64,000 bases of DNA from Lysinibacillus sphaericus (lineage in GTDB: Bacteria; Bacillota; Bacilli; Bacillales_A; Planococcaceae), in assembly GCF_001629735.1 (NCBI RefSeq), contig NZ_CP015224.1, positions 4,278,001-4,342,000 of the forward strand, read 5' to 3'. Of the stretch, positions 44,088 through 53,127 are shown piece by piece (the stretch's first letter is position 1; the number at the start of each line of letters is the position of its first letter). The translations under genes and the position numbers were made by a program. Below the pieces are notes generated by a model that did not search any database, was not told the DNA's origin, and worked only from the letters and a program-made list of their open reading frames with translations.

Positions 44088-44103
44088 ACTTTAAAACTAG
44101 GAG
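44071..44103 (+). promoter_or_regulatory. Hairpin sequestering the yidC2 ribosome-binding site
   Basis: A perfect 12-bp stem: CTCCTAGTTTTA (44071-44082, inside the leader ORF) with TAAAACTAGGAG (44092-44103) and a 9-base loop carrying the leader stop codon (44085-44087). The right arm includes the AGGAG of the AGGAGGAG site (44099-44106) for the TTG start at 44112. There is no T-run, so it is not a terminator. A ribosome held at about codons 80-86 would cover the left arm and free the site. Confidence 0.8.
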
Positions 44104-44111
44104 GAGAATCA

Positions 44112-44744
44112 TTGTTTACTTTTTTAACGCAACCAATCATTTATTTCATTCATTTCATTCATTCTTTTACAGGAAGCTATGCAATTGGTGTCATTAGCAT
44201 CACGATTGCGGTGAGAGTCATACTTATGCCGCTTTTTATTAAATCGGCCAAGCACCAAAAGCATTCAAAGGAATTAATGACAGTTATTAAACCTGAATTA
44301 GATGTACTTACTGCTAAATTGAAGAATAGTAATGATGAGTCAGAAAAAATAACGGTTCAACAAAAAATACAAGAATTAACTTCAGATTCATTGAAAAGCT
44401 CATTATTAGGTTGTTTACCAATCATCATTCAATTGCCTGTGTTATTTTCACTGTACTATGCGATTAAGCTAGATACAGTGATTGCCAGTGAAAATTTTCT
44501 TTGGATGAATTTGGGCACAGTGGATATCGGGATTTCAATAATTGCTTGTGTCATCTATTTCATGCAAAGTTGGCTCTCGTTAGATAAAAACCAACCAATG
44601 AATGTGAAGGTGCTGGTGTTCATCAATCCTATCATGATTCTAATTTTTAGTTTGTTTAATCCAGCGATTATTCCTATATATTGGACTGTGAGTGCTTTAT
44701 TATTAATGATTCAGCAATTGATTATAAAAAAATGGTATAGATAA
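44112..44744 (+). CDS. yidC: YidC/OxaI-family membrane protein insertase (second-copy type)
   Basis: 210 residues with five hydrophobic segments, the Gram-positive YidC core. The groove arginine is in ITIAVRVILMPLFIKSAK after the first core helix, followed by a charged cytoplasmic hairpin (about 50-95) and CLPIIIQLPVLFSLYYAI. There is no lipobox cysteine. It inserts membrane proteins with or without SecYEG. The start is TTG at 44112 after AGGAGGAG. The short length, distance from rnpA and dedicated leader ORF suggest a regulated backup insertase equivalent to YidC2 (YqjG) rather than the housekeeping SpoIIIJ copy. A terminator follows at 44751. Confidence 0.88.
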   Translation: MFTFLTQPIIYFIHFIHSFTGSYAIGVISITIAVRVILMPLFIKSAKHQKHSKELMTVIKPELDVLTAKLKNSNDESEKITVQQKIQELTSDSLKSSLLGCLPIIIQLPVLFSLYYAIKLDTVIASENFLWMNLGTVDIGISIIACVIYFMQSWLSLDKNQPMNVKVLVFINPIMILIFSLFNPAIIPIYWTVSALLLMIQQLIIKKWYR

Positions 44745-44750
44745 ATTGCG

Positions 44751-44785
44751 AAAATCCTCTCTCTTTAGAAGGGAGGATTTTTTAT
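44751..44785 (+). terminator. Terminator of the leader-yidC2 unit
   Basis: AAAATCCTC and GAGGATTTT form the stem with CTC/GGG inside, followed by a T-run. Confidence 0.8.
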
Positions 44786-44898
44786 TGCATGAATATCCTT
44801 AGTAGTTTCGCCCTGATTGACTTCTATCTTGAAAAAACATTGGTATTCATCCTATAATAAAAAGGTTATAGTAAAAGATTAAAAAGGGAGCGTCCGTT

Positions 44899-45330
44899 AT
44901 GGCGAACGAAGTAAGATCGCAAGTAAACATTAAGCTCATTTCTACGATTCGTCCAAGTGATGGAGAATCAGAAAGTTATGAAATGTGGCTCAAAGGGCAG
45001 CTACTTGAAAAAGCAGGAAGCTTGTATTTGAAATATGATGAAGTGCAGGAGGATAAAACCATCCGCACGACTATGAAGTTAGGCCATGAGAAGGCACTTA
45101 TTATGCGTGCTGGAGCGGTCAGTATGCGGTTACCATTGAACATAATTGAACAACAAAAAGGGCATTATGAAGGTGAGTTTGGCTCCATGCCACTCGTTAT
45201 CGATACGAAGAAAATGTCGTTTACGAACAGGGCAGAAAGCGGAGATTTCCATGTACAGTACGATTTACTAATGGGTGGGCAATCCGTTGGCAATTATACA
45301 TTAGATATTACATTTACGGAGGTACAATGA
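44899..45330 (+). CDS. ywiB: YwiB/DUF1934-family beta-barrel protein
   Basis: 143 residues of mostly alternating strand pattern, consistent with the small calycin-like barrel of DUF1934. Function unknown. It immediately precedes argS, with its stop codon overlapping the argS start region, as in B. subtilis ywiB-argS. The ATG at 44899 follows GGGAGCG. The C-terminal [14 protein letters not shown] is typical of the family. Confidence 0.85.
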   Translation: MANEVRSQVNIKLISTIRPSDGESESYEMWLKGQLLEKAGSLYLKYDEVQEDKTIRTTMKLGHEKALIMRAGAVSMRLPLNIIEQQKGHYEGEFGSMPLVIDTKKMSFTNRAESGDFHVQYDLLMGGQSVGNYTLDITFTEVQ

Positions 45331-46997
45331 TGAACGCAGTAGAACAAGTACAACAGGCTATAAAAGCAGCGTTGGCTCAAGCCGTTAAAAAGGCTGGCTT
45401 AGTGGAGGCCGACACAGAATTAATGATTCACCTGGAAACACCAAAGGATAAAGCAAATGGTGATTATGCAACAAACATTGCTATGCAGTTAACAAAGCTA
45501 GCGAAGAAGCCACCTCGTGCTATTGCAGAAGCTATTTTAGAAAACCTAGATACTGCAGGAACAGATATTGAAAAAATTGATATTGCCGGTCCTGGTTTTA
45601 TGAATATTACAGTCCGTAAAGATTTCCTGACAGGGGTAGTTACACAGGTGCTTGAGCAAGGTAATGACTATGGTCGTTCAAATGCCGGCGCAGGGGAGAA
45701 GATTCAAATAGAGTTTGTTTCGGCTAACCCTACAGGAGATCTTCATTTAGGACATGCACGGGGTGCCTCTGTTGGAGATTCATTATGTAATGTATTAGAT
45801 ATGGCTGGCTACAGTGTCTCTCGCGAGTACTATATTAATGATGCAGGGAACCAAATTAATAATCTGGCTTACTCATTAGAAGCTCGTTATAAGCAGGCAC
45901 TAGGATTGGATGCTGAAATGCCAGAAGACGGTTATCATGGCCCAGACATTATAGAAATTGCTGGCAAGCTAGCAAAGGAGCATGGTGATGCAATCCTAGC
46001 AAAATCAGATGAAGAACGTTTTGCATTCTTCCGTCAGCATGGTTTAGCGTTAGAATTAGACAAATTAAAAACAGACCTAGCAAACTTCCGTGTGAACTTT
46101 GATGTCTGGTATTCTGAAACGTCTCTTTATGAAAACGGGAAAATTGAAGTGGCATTAGATAAATTAAAAGCAAATGGTCATGTGTTTGAAGAGGATGGTG
46201 CCACTTGGTTCCGCTCAACAACTTTTGGTGATGATAAAGACCGTGTATTAATTAAAAACGATGGTTCATTCACATATTTAACGCCAGATATTGCTTATCA
46301 TGAAGATAAAATTGTCCGTGGCTTTGATAAATTAATCAATATTTGGGGAGCTGATCATCACGGCTATATTCCACGTATGAAAGCTGCCATTCAAGCACTG
46401 GGCTATGATCGCGATACATTGGAAGTAGAAGTAATTCAGATGGTTCAGCTTTATAAAAATGGTGAGAAATTCAAAATGTCTAAACGTACAGGAAATGCAG
46501 TAACAATGCGTGAGCTTGTGGAAGAGGTTGGTTTAGATGCTGTTCGTTACTTCTTCGTAAAAACAGCAGGCGATTCTCATATGGACTTTGACCTTGACCT
46601 TGCTGTATCGCAATCCAATGAAAATCCAGTGTATTATGCACAATATGCACATGCACGTATTTCATCAATCTTACGTTCAGCCAATGAACAAGGTTTTGCT
46701 GCTACAAGTGAAAACCTTACCCTGTTAACAGCTGAGAAAGAAATTGATTTACTGAAAAAGATAGGCGATTTCCCACAAGTGGTTGCTGACGCGGCGAAAC
46801 ACCGTACACCACATCGTATCGCAAACTATATTCAAGAAACGGCTGCTGCTTTCCATAGCTTCTATAATGCAGAAAAAGTATTAGATGCTTCAAACAAAGA
46901 GCTAACAGAAGCTCGCTTAGCATTAATTACGGCTGTTCGTACAACAATTGCCAATGCACTTCGTTTAATCGGCGTATCAGCACCAGAAAAAATGTAA
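45330..46997 (+). CDS. argS: Arginyl-tRNA synthetase
   Basis: 555-residue class I synthetase attaching arginine to tRNA-Arg. The N-terminal additional domain (about 1-100), HIGH-type motif [14 protein letters not shown]-type motif [10 protein letters not shown] and the C-terminal DALR anticodon-binding domain (from about 435) are present. Two ATG codons overlap the ywiB stop; 45330 is preferred because GGAGG at 45318-45322 lies 7 bases upstream, whereas 45327 is only 4 bases away. Translation is coupled to ywiB. Confidence 0.95.
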   Translation: MNAVEQVQQAIKAALAQAVKKAGLVEADTELMIHLETPKDKANGDYATNIAMQLTKLAKKPPRAIAEAILENLDTAGTDIEKIDIAGPGFMNITVRKDFLTGVVTQVLEQGNDYGRSNAGAGEKIQIEFVSANPTGDLHLGHARGASVGDSLCNVLDMAGYSVSREYYINDAGNQINNLAYSLEARYKQALGLDAEMPEDGYHGPDIIEIAGKLAKEHGDAILAKSDEERFAFFRQHGLALELDKLKTDLANFRVNFDVWYSETSLYENGKIEVALDKLKANGHVFEEDGATWFRSTTFGDDKDRVLIKNDGSFTYLTPDIAYHEDKIVRGFDKLINIWGADHHGYIPRMKAAIQALGYDRDTLEVEVIQMVQLYKNGEKFKMSKRTGNAVTMRELVEEVGLDAVRYFFVKTAGDSHMDFDLDLAVSQSNENPVYYAQYAHARISSILRSANEQGFAATSENLTLLTAEKEIDLLKKIGDFPQVVADAAKHRTPHRIANYIQETAAAFHSFYNAEKVLDASNKELTEARLALITAVRTTIANALRLIGVSAPEKM

Positions 46998-47009
46998 TAA
47001 TCAATTTTG

Positions 47010-47042
47010 GCCCCTAACAGGTAAAATGTTAGGGGCTTTTTT
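47010..47042 (+). terminator. Terminator of ywiB-argS
   Basis: Perfect 10-bp stem GCCCCTAACA/TGTTAGGGGC followed by six T residues. Confidence 0.9.
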
Positions 47043-47157
47043 AATGGATAAAAGTGGTTAACACCATTAAAAAATGGCAGATAGATATACAAAAGTTTCG
47101 GCTAACCCTGAAATTTCTGCTTCGAACTATATTTTTCTGTTAATTGCGAAAATTTTG

Positions 47158-47188
47158 TTGAAGTTAACGTTAACGTCAATGGTATACT
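47158..47188 (+). promoter_or_regulatory. MerR-type promoter with 19-bp spacer and dyad operator
   Basis: TTGAAG (47158-47163) and TATACT (47183-47188) are separated by 19 bases, the overlong spacer used by MerR-family regulators. The sequence 47158-47179 is a near-perfect palindrome, TTGAaGTTAACGTTAACgTCAA, overlapping the -35 and spacer. Confidence 0.75.
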
Positions 47189-47216
47189 GATGCCATATAG
47201 GAGGGGGGAGACGATT

Positions 47217-47606
47217 ATGAAGACGATTCAGGAGGTGGCTCAGGAGTTCGATGTGTCCACACGCACAATTCGTTATTATGAGGAGCTTGGTCTTCTTTGT
47301 CCTCAACGTTCATCTACGAATCAACGAACCTTTTCGAAAAAAGAATTAGCGAAGCTCAAGCTTATTTTAAGAGGAAAGCGTTACGGCTTTTCATTGGAGG
47401 AAATCAAGGAGATGGTGTTACTTTTTGACTTTGATCGCTCTGGGATTCAGCAATTGGAGCGAACCGTTGAATACGGAGAGCAAAAAATTCAAGAGATTGA
47501 TAGTAAAATAGCTGAGCTTACGCAAATGAGAAATGAATTACAACAAATGCATGGCATGTTTAATGAAAAATTAACGACTTTAAGGGGAGAGATGCACGAT
47601 GAATAG
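47217..47606 (+). CDS. MerR-family regulator of acyl-CoA catabolism
   Basis: 129 residues: N-terminal winged-helix MerR domain (TIQEVAQEFDVSTRTIRYYEE, about 3-70) and a C-terminal dimerisation coiled coil (about 85-120). No cysteine or metal-binding pattern is seen, so a metal sensor is unlikely. It is co-transcribed with an acyl-CoA synthetase and acyl-CoA dehydrogenase, like the LiuR-type MerR regulators of branched-chain amino acid/fatty acid degradation. The ATG at 47217 follows AGGAGGGGGGAG. Autoregulation is likely through the dyad in its own promoter. Confidence 0.82.
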   Translation: MKTIQEVAQEFDVSTRTIRYYEELGLLCPQRSSTNQRTFSKKELAKLKLILRGKRYGFSLEEIKEMVLLFDFDRSGIQQLERTVEYGEQKIQEIDSKIAELTQMRNELQQMHGMFNEKLTTLRGEMHDE

Positions 47607-49101
47607 TTCCGATTTATTAGCACGTAATGCCCGTAAGTATCCAAAAAGGGAAGCTGTTATTTGTCATGGTAGAAGAGTGACCTATCATGATTTAGATGAG
47701 CAAGTGACCCGTTTTAGTCATGCTTTATTAGAACAGGGTGTAAGGCAGGGAGATAAAGTTCTGATTTTTATGCCTAACGTTGTAGAGTTTGTCGTGAGCT
47801 ATTTTGCTATTCAGCGAATGGGTGCTATTGTCGTTCCGGTCAATGCTAAGTTTACATTACAAGAAGTAGAGTATGTGGCACAGCATGCTGAGGCAAAAGC
47901 AATTATTGCTCATGAAGCCATTTTTGCGGCAGTCCAGCATATTGCCGTAATCCCGTTGAAAATTAAAACAGGGCAGCAAGTAGCGGGCTGGCTTCAGTAT
48001 GAAACAATGATTCAAAGTGCCAGTGCTCGTACGATTGAATGTCAGTTAAACGAGGATGATGCTTCGACTATTTTGTACACATCAGGTACAACTGGGAAAC
48101 CGAAGGGCGTATTGTTTAGCTATCGAAATATTTTAACGGTTGCGCAAATGATTGCAGTTGAAATGGAGGTCAAGCCTGAAAGCCGTATATTGCTGATGAT
48201 GCCATTAACCCATTCCGCACCATTACATTTATTCTTAATGGCAGGTGTACTTGTAGGTTCTACAAATGTATTAACACCAACTTTCACGCCAGACTTATTG
48301 ATGGATTCCATTGAACAGGAAAAAACGACCCATTTTTTTGGAGCACCTGTTGCTTATTTATTAACAGCACAGATGCCAAGATTGCAATCAGCTGATTTGT
48401 CCTCTATGAAATGGTGGGTATATGGAGGAGCACCGTTATCCGAAAACGAAGTTCGTTTTATTCAACAGTCATTCCGCACAACTAATTTAACATGTGTTTA
48501 TGGATTAACAGAGGCGGGGCCAAGTGGATCATTGCTTTTTGGTAAGGAGCATGAAGAAAAGGCTGGGAGTATTGGTCAACGTGCACCTTTAGGTACAGAG
48601 ATACGTATTGTTAACGACCATGGCGAAGATGTACCAGCAGGAGAAGTAGGGGAAATCGTTTTATTTGGTGAGGGTAATATGCTCGGTTACTACAGAGATG
48701 AAGTGGCAACCAATGCGGCATTTATAGGCGGCTGGTTAAAAACAGGGGATCTCGCTCGTATGGATGAAGACGGTTTTATTTGGATTGTTGATCGAAAGAA
48801 AGATGTGATTATTTCTGGTGGAGTCAATATTTACCCGAAAGAAATAGAAGATTGCCTTTTAAGCTTTGAGGGGATATTTGAAGCGGCAGTAATTGGTGTT
48901 CCACATCCACAATGGGGTGAGACAGTGAAGGCTGTTTATTCGGCTAAACAGGATATTGATGAAGATGCTCTAAAAGATTTTTTAGAGGGGCGGCTTGCTA
49001 AGTATAAATTACCACGTATTTTTGAAAAAGTGGAAGCGCTACCACGGAATGCCTCAGGCAAAATTTTAAAGCAATCTTTGAAAGGACAAGAGGTGAGATA
49101 G
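47599..49101 (+). CDS. Acyl-CoA synthetase (AMP-forming)
   Basis: 500-residue ANL-superfamily ligase. The P-loop-like motif ILYTSGTTGKPKGVLFSY, the YGLTEAGPSG motif, GWLKTGDLARMDEDGF and the catalytic C-terminal lysine in NASGKILKQSL are intact. It activates a carboxylic acid to the CoA ester via an acyl-adenylate. The substrate chain length cannot be read; fatty or branched short/medium acids fit the neighbours. The start overlaps the MerR stop by 8 bp, so it is in the same operon. Confidence 0.87.
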   Translation: MNSSDLLARNARKYPKREAVICHGRRVTYHDLDEQVTRFSHALLEQGVRQGDKVLIFMPNVVEFVVSYFAIQRMGAIVVPVNAKFTLQEVEYVAQHAEAKAIIAHEAIFAAVQHIAVIPLKIKTGQQVAGWLQYETMIQSASARTIECQLNEDDASTILYTSGTTGKPKGVLFSYRNILTVAQMIAVEMEVKPESRILLMMPLTHSAPLHLFLMAGVLVGSTNVLTPTFTPDLLMDSIEQEKTTHFFGAPVAYLLTAQMPRLQSADLSSMKWWVYGGAPLSENEVRFIQQSFRTTNLTCVYGLTEAGPSGSLLFGKEHEEKAGSIGQRAPLGTEIRIVNDHGEDVPAGEVGEIVLFGEGNMLGYYRDEVATNAAFIGGWLKTGDLARMDEDGFIWIVDRKKDVIISGGVNIYPKEIEDCLLSFEGIFEAAVIGVPHPQWGETVKAVYSAKQDIDEDALKDFLEGRLAKYKLPRIFEKVEALPRNASGKILKQSLKGQEVR

Positions 49102-49102
49102 C

Positions 49103-50770
49103 ATGAAAGTTTTACAACAGGAAATAGCACGTACAAGCAATTTCTTTACAGGTGATGAAACGCTTCAGAAAGTGTTGGAAATGATGTTGGATAAAGAATT
49201 TTCATCTTATGCGCATCGAGAATTGACGGACTTTGGTGAGCTATGTGCTGATGCTATAGACGTGAGGGCGAAACATACCGATCGACAAGGGGAGCCTCGC
49301 CTTCAAAGGTATAATGCCTATGGTGAAGAGGTCTCAGAGGTGTGGGTCAATGACGGCTACAAAAAAACAATTGAAGAGACATATAATACGGGTATTGTTG
49401 GTTATGTGCATAAGGATATTCCCCAACTAGGTCACAAGGGGAATTATGTCTATAGCTTTGCGCAAGGTTATTTACTGTCACATGCAGAGCCCGGTTTTTA
49501 TTGCCCTGTGACATTAACGATGGCCACTGCCTATTTATTAGACCATTATGCAGAGGAAGAAGTTAAGCAGCGTTTCTTACCACATGTTTGTGCAACAGGC
49601 GATTTAGAGCTATATGAGGGGGCGACATTTTTAACAGAACGTCAAGGAGGCTCAGATGTTGGTGCAAATGTAGTAGAAGCAAAACTTGTAGGGAATGAGT
49701 ACCGCCTCTATGGTGAAAAGTATTTCGCGTCTAATGCTGGAATGTGTGGGGTTGCAATGGTGTTGGCACGAATAGATGGTGCACAAGCAGGCTCTAAAGG
49801 ATTAACTCTATTTGCAGTTCCATGGCGAAATGAAGATGGATCGGTTAACCATCTTCGTATTCGACGACTAAAAGATAAATTAGGTGTGAAAGCCGTTCCA
49901 TCTGGTGAGGTAGAGTTTGATGGAGCACTCGCCTATGTAGTTGGTGATCCAAATAAAGGGATTTATTATATGTTGGAGGCGCTTAATTTATCAAGAATTT
50001 GTAATGCAGTGGCATCCATTGGTATTATGCGCCGTGGCTTCTTGGAGGCGAAGCATTATGTGTCAAATCGATATGCCTTTGGTAAACCTTTAACACAGTA
50101 CCCTATGATTCAGGATACATTGGGTAAATATGCTGCTAAGCTGCATGTTGAAGTAGCCACGATTTTTGATCTTATTCAATTATACGACAAAGTGACAAGT
50201 GGTCAGGGGACAGAACAAGACATCATAATGAATCGTTTATATATTGCCATTATGAAAAAGGAAACGGCAGAGCAGGCAGTTCATTATGCAAGTGAAGCAA
50301 TTGAGCTACATGGCGGGAATGGCTATATTGAAGACTTTGTAACACCACGCTTACTAAGGGATGCGCAAGTGTTGACTGTATGGGAGGGTACGGCTAATAT
50401 ACTAGCGTTGGAGCTTATTCGCTTAGTGGATAAATACAGAGCACATGAATTGTTTGTTCAAGAGATGAGCGAGCGATTAGAAGTATTAACAGACCATTCA
50501 TTAGTGAAAATCGTTCAAGAGCAATTAACTAAACTATCGGCAACATTACAAATTTTTAGTGCTCTCGATGAAGCTACAAAAACGTTTGAAGCAAAGGATG
50601 TTGCCCAAAAAATGGCTCATTTATATGAAAGTGTCATCGCAGTTGAATGGGCACAAAAATTTGGTGGGAAATATGAAAAACTTGCGGATGTTTATTTAGA
50701 GCAAACTTGGTCATTACGACCGATTGGTGCTTCGATGAAAACCGTACAGTATTTTGATGAAATTGTCTAA
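49103..50770 (+). CDS. AidB-like acyl-CoA dehydrogenase
   Basis: 555 residues, longer than the usual 380 because of an N-terminal extension and a C-terminal helical extension, as in the AidB branch. The FAD-binding segments (TFLTERQGGSDVGANV, YGEKYFASNAG) and the YAFGKPLTQYPMIQDTLGKYAAK region are visible. The usual catalytic-Glu area reads VWEGTANILALELIRLV. It probably oxidises an acyl-CoA made by the preceding synthetase. It starts 2 bp after the synthetase stop, with AGGTGAG as ribosome site. A terminator follows. Confidence 0.83.
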   Translation: MKVLQQEIARTSNFFTGDETLQKVLEMMLDKEFSSYAHRELTDFGELCADAIDVRAKHTDRQGEPRLQRYNAYGEEVSEVWVNDGYKKTIEETYNTGIVGYVHKDIPQLGHKGNYVYSFAQGYLLSHAEPGFYCPVTLTMATAYLLDHYAEEEVKQRFLPHVCATGDLELYEGATFLTERQGGSDVGANVVEAKLVGNEYRLYGEKYFASNAGMCGVAMVLARIDGAQAGSKGLTLFAVPWRNEDGSVNHLRIRRLKDKLGVKAVPSGEVEFDGALAYVVGDPNKGIYYMLEALNLSRICNAVASIGIMRRGFLEAKHYVSNRYAFGKPLTQYPMIQDTLGKYAAKLHVEVATIFDLIQLYDKVTSGQGTEQDIIMNRLYIAIMKKETAEQAVHYASEAIELHGGNGYIEDFVTPRLLRDAQVLTVWEGTANILALELIRLVDKYRAHELFVQEMSERLEVLTDHSLVKIVQEQLTKLSATLQIFSALDEATKTFEAKDVAQKMAHLYESVIAVEWAQKFGGKYEKLADVYLEQTWSLRPIGASMKTVQYFDEIV

Positions 50771-50780
50771 CAGCCTTTGG

Positions 50781-50813
50781 AGTCGCCTTGATATAGAGGC
50801 GACTTCTTTTAAT
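50781..50813 (+). terminator. Terminator of the MerR operon
   Basis: AGTCGCCT and AGGCGACT form an 8-bp stem followed by TCTTTT. Confidence 0.75.
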
Positions 50814-50845
50814 TTCATGTATAATATAATTCAACTGAATATTAT

Positions 50846-51000
50846 AAAGGTTCTTTACTTATGTAAAGTGAAAAGGGAAATCGGTGTAATTCCGATGCGG
50901 TCCCGCCACTGTAAGTGTGAGTTTTTTCAAATAATGCCACTGAAAATTTCGGGAAGGCTTGAAAAAACGTAATGAGCACAAGCCAGGAGACCTGCCTTTA
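50846..51000 (+). ncRNA. Cobalamin (adenosylcobalamin) riboswitch
   Basis: Conserved elements in order: AAAGGGAAATCGGTGTAATT, CCGATGCGGTCCCGCCACTGT, a TGCCACTG segment, GGGAAGGC, and the closing B12 box AGCCAGGAGACCTGCC. It precedes the btu operon and acts with the terminator at 51068-51103, so cobalamin should switch the operon off. Confidence 0.96.
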
Positions 51001-51067
51001 TAGCATAGACATGACAGCCTACGAGGATAGGATGGTGGATTTTGTATCAGTTTTTTGGTGCGATTTT

Positions 51068-51103
51068 GACCCCTCATCATTCGAAGATGAGGGGTCTTAT
51101 TTT
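51068..51103 (+). terminator. Riboswitch-controlled terminator
   Basis: An 11-bp stem GACCCCTCATC/GATGAGGGGTC with a 7-base loop followed by TTATTTT, 55 bp before btuF: the likely expression platform of the cobalamin riboswitch. Confidence 0.85.
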
Positions 51104-51157
51104 GATGGAAGAACACTTCTAACACATGAACGCACAAATCTACGAAGGAGGATTCAC

Positions 51158-52129
51158 ATGAAGAAATTTTGGAAAATAGGAGTATCGGCATTTTTAACGA
51201 TAGGGTTGCTAGCAGCTTGTGGACAAGAGGCGAAAAATGATAAGTCCGCAGCTACAGAGGAGCAAACACAACAAGAAACATCTAAGGTGGAAGAAGCAAC
51301 ATTTCCAATAACTATAACGGATGCTATTGGAAAGGAGATGACTCTAGAGGCCCCTCCTGAGAAAATAGTGTCACTTATTCCAAGTAATACAGAGATATTA
51401 TTTGGCCTAGGTTTAAAGGATGAAATAGTCGGGGTTACAGACAATGACGATTATCCACCAGAGGTAGCTGAAAAGGATAAGGTTGGTGGCATGGAGTACA
51501 ATATTGAACAAATTATTGCCTTAAAGCCAGACATCGTTTTTGCACATGAATCTAGCATGTCTCTTTCAGAATCAGCCATTGCACAACTTGAATCGGCGGG
51601 CGTGAAAGTATTTGTTGTAAAAAATGCCCAGAATTTTAATGAAACGTATACAACGATTGAACAGCTTGGTCGTGCCACAGGGAAATTACCAGAGGCTGAA
51701 AACATCATTGCTGACATGAAGGCGAAAGTAGAAGCAGTACAGGAGAAAGTGAAAGACGTTGAACCTAAGAATGTTTTTGTAGAGGCCTCTGACGAACCTA
51801 ATATTTATACAGCTGGTCAAGGCACATTTATGAACGCAATGCTGGAGATGATTCATGCAAAAAATGTAGCAGCAGATGGTGATAATTGGTATGAAATTAG
51901 TGCAGAACAAATTATCACAAAAAATCCAGATGTCATCGTGGTGACATATAGCTATGTACCTGATATTTTAACAAAAATACCAAAGCGTGCTGGTTTCGAT
52001 ACAATAAATGCAGTGAAAAATAATGCCATTGTGCAAGTAGATGAAAGCACAACAAGCCGTCAAGGACCGCGTTTAGCGGATGGTCTTGAGGAGTTAGCAA
52101 AAGCCATCTACCCTGAGGTATTTAAGTGA
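51158..52129 (+). CDS. btuF: Cobalamin-binding lipoprotein BtuF
   Basis: 323 residues. A signal peptide with lipobox LLAAC (Cys about 21) and a Glu/Gln-rich linker precede a class III solute-binding fold. Typical BtuF/FhuD features are IVSLIPSNTEILFGLGL, the AHESSMSLSE segment and TSRQGPRLADGLEELAKAI. It captures cobalamin or cobinamide outside the membrane. The ATG at 51158 follows AAGGAGG; the frame is open further upstream but that reads through the riboswitch. It overlaps btuC by 4 bp. The order btuF-btuC-btuD-adenosyltransferase equals B. subtilis yvrC-yvrB-yvrA-yvqK. Confidence 0.9.
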   Translation: MKKFWKIGVSAFLTIGLLAACGQEAKNDKSAATEEQTQQETSKVEEATFPITITDAIGKEMTLEAPPEKIVSLIPSNTEILFGLGLKDEIVGVTDNDDYPPEVAEKDKVGGMEYNIEQIIALKPDIVFAHESSMSLSESAIAQLESAGVKVFVVKNAQNFNETYTTIEQLGRATGKLPEAENIIADMKAKVEAVQEKVKDVEPKNVFVEASDEPNIYTAGQGTFMNAMLEMIHAKNVAADGDNWYEISAEQIITKNPDVIVVTYSYVPDILTKIPKRAGFDTINAVKNNAIVQVDESTTSRQGPRLADGLEELAKAIYPEVFK

Positions 52130-53127
52130 AAAAAGTAGTAACAGCCTATGTATTAACATGTACGCTTTTTATCATTAGCATTTGGTGTGGCGTAGCTATA
52201 GGCTCTGTTCATATTCCGATAGAAGTGCTGTGGAATCAGTCAGTTGATGAAACGGCTGCCAATATCTTTTGGAAAATTCGCTTGCCTCGTGTGCTTTTAG
52301 CAGGGCTAGTAGGGGCTGCTCTCGCTATTGCGGGAGCAGCTTTCCAGGGCTTGCTAAAAAATCCGCTAGCAGATCCATATACATTAGGTATTTCATCCGG
52401 TGCTTCTGTCGGTGCAGTCATGACAATTTTTTTTAATATTTCGATACCTGTTGTAGGCTTGTATGCCTTACCTACCTTTAGCATGATAGGCGCAATCATT
52501 ACAATGGTTGTAGTTATGAGCTTTGCTAGAATAGTAGACCGTTCGCTAAAGATGGAAACCCTTATTTTAACGGGCGTTATCTTTAGTTCATTTTTAGGGT
52601 CGTTAATCTCGTTAATGATTGCCTTATCGGGAGAGGAGCTACGCCAAGTAATCGGCTGGCTACTGGGTTCTGTATCTATGCGTGGTTGGCCGTATGTTCA
52701 AATGATTATCCCATTCGTTATTGTGGGTTCCCTTATGCTGTGGACGCAGAGACGTGAGCTTAATGTTTTATTATATGGGGAAGAAAGAGCGAAGCATTTA
52801 GGTGTCAATGTAAAACGTAGTAAGTATTTGATTTTAGTAGGTGGTTCTATGCTGACTGGAGCAGCGGTAGCTGTTTCAGGCACAATTGGCTTTGTAGGGT
52901 TGGTTGTACCACATATGACAAGAATGATTTGGGGTTCTGATCACCGTCATTTACTGCCATTATCATTTTTAAATGGTGCAACATTACTTATAATTTGTGA
53001 TTTAGTCGCAAGAACAATCATCCTGCCAAGGGAACTGCCCATTGGTGTCATTACTGCATTTATTGGAGCGCCTGTTTTTTCCTATATTTTTTATAAACAA
53101 CGGAGAAGCAAGGGGGTGCGGGCGTGA
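52126..53127 (+). CDS. btuC: Cobalamin ABC transporter permease BtuC
   Basis: 333-residue FecCD-family permease with about ten membrane helices. The family segments KIRLPRVLLAGLVGAALAIAG, GISSGASVGAV, and GFVGLVVPHMTRMIWG (contact loop for the ATPase) are present. The GTG start at 52126 overlaps the btuF stop, and its own stop overlaps the next start, so the three genes are translationally coupled. Substrate assignment comes from the riboswitch and CbiZ fusion; the family also moves siderophores. Confidence 0.9.
   Translation: MKKVVTAYVLTCTLFIISIWCGVAIGSVHIPIEVLWNQSVDETAANIFWKIRLPRVLLAGLVGAALAIAGAAFQGLLKNPLADPYTLGISSGASVGAVMTIFFNISIPVVGLYALPTFSMIGAIITMVVVMSFARIVDRSLKMETLILTGVIFSSFLGSLISLMIALSGEELRQVIGWLLGSVSMRGWPYVQMIIPFVIVGSLMLWTQRRELNVLLYGEERAKHLGVNVKRSKYLILVGGSMLTGAAVAVSGTIGFVGLVVPHMTRMIWGSDHRHLLPLSFLNGATLLIICDLVARTIILPRELPIGVITAFIGAPVFSYIFYKQRRSKGVRA

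Noticed and set aside
50972..51157. N-terminal extension of btuF reading through the leader
   Set aside because: The frame is open by chance across the B12 box and terminator; the AAGGAGG-ATG at 51158 and lipobox signal peptide fix the real start.
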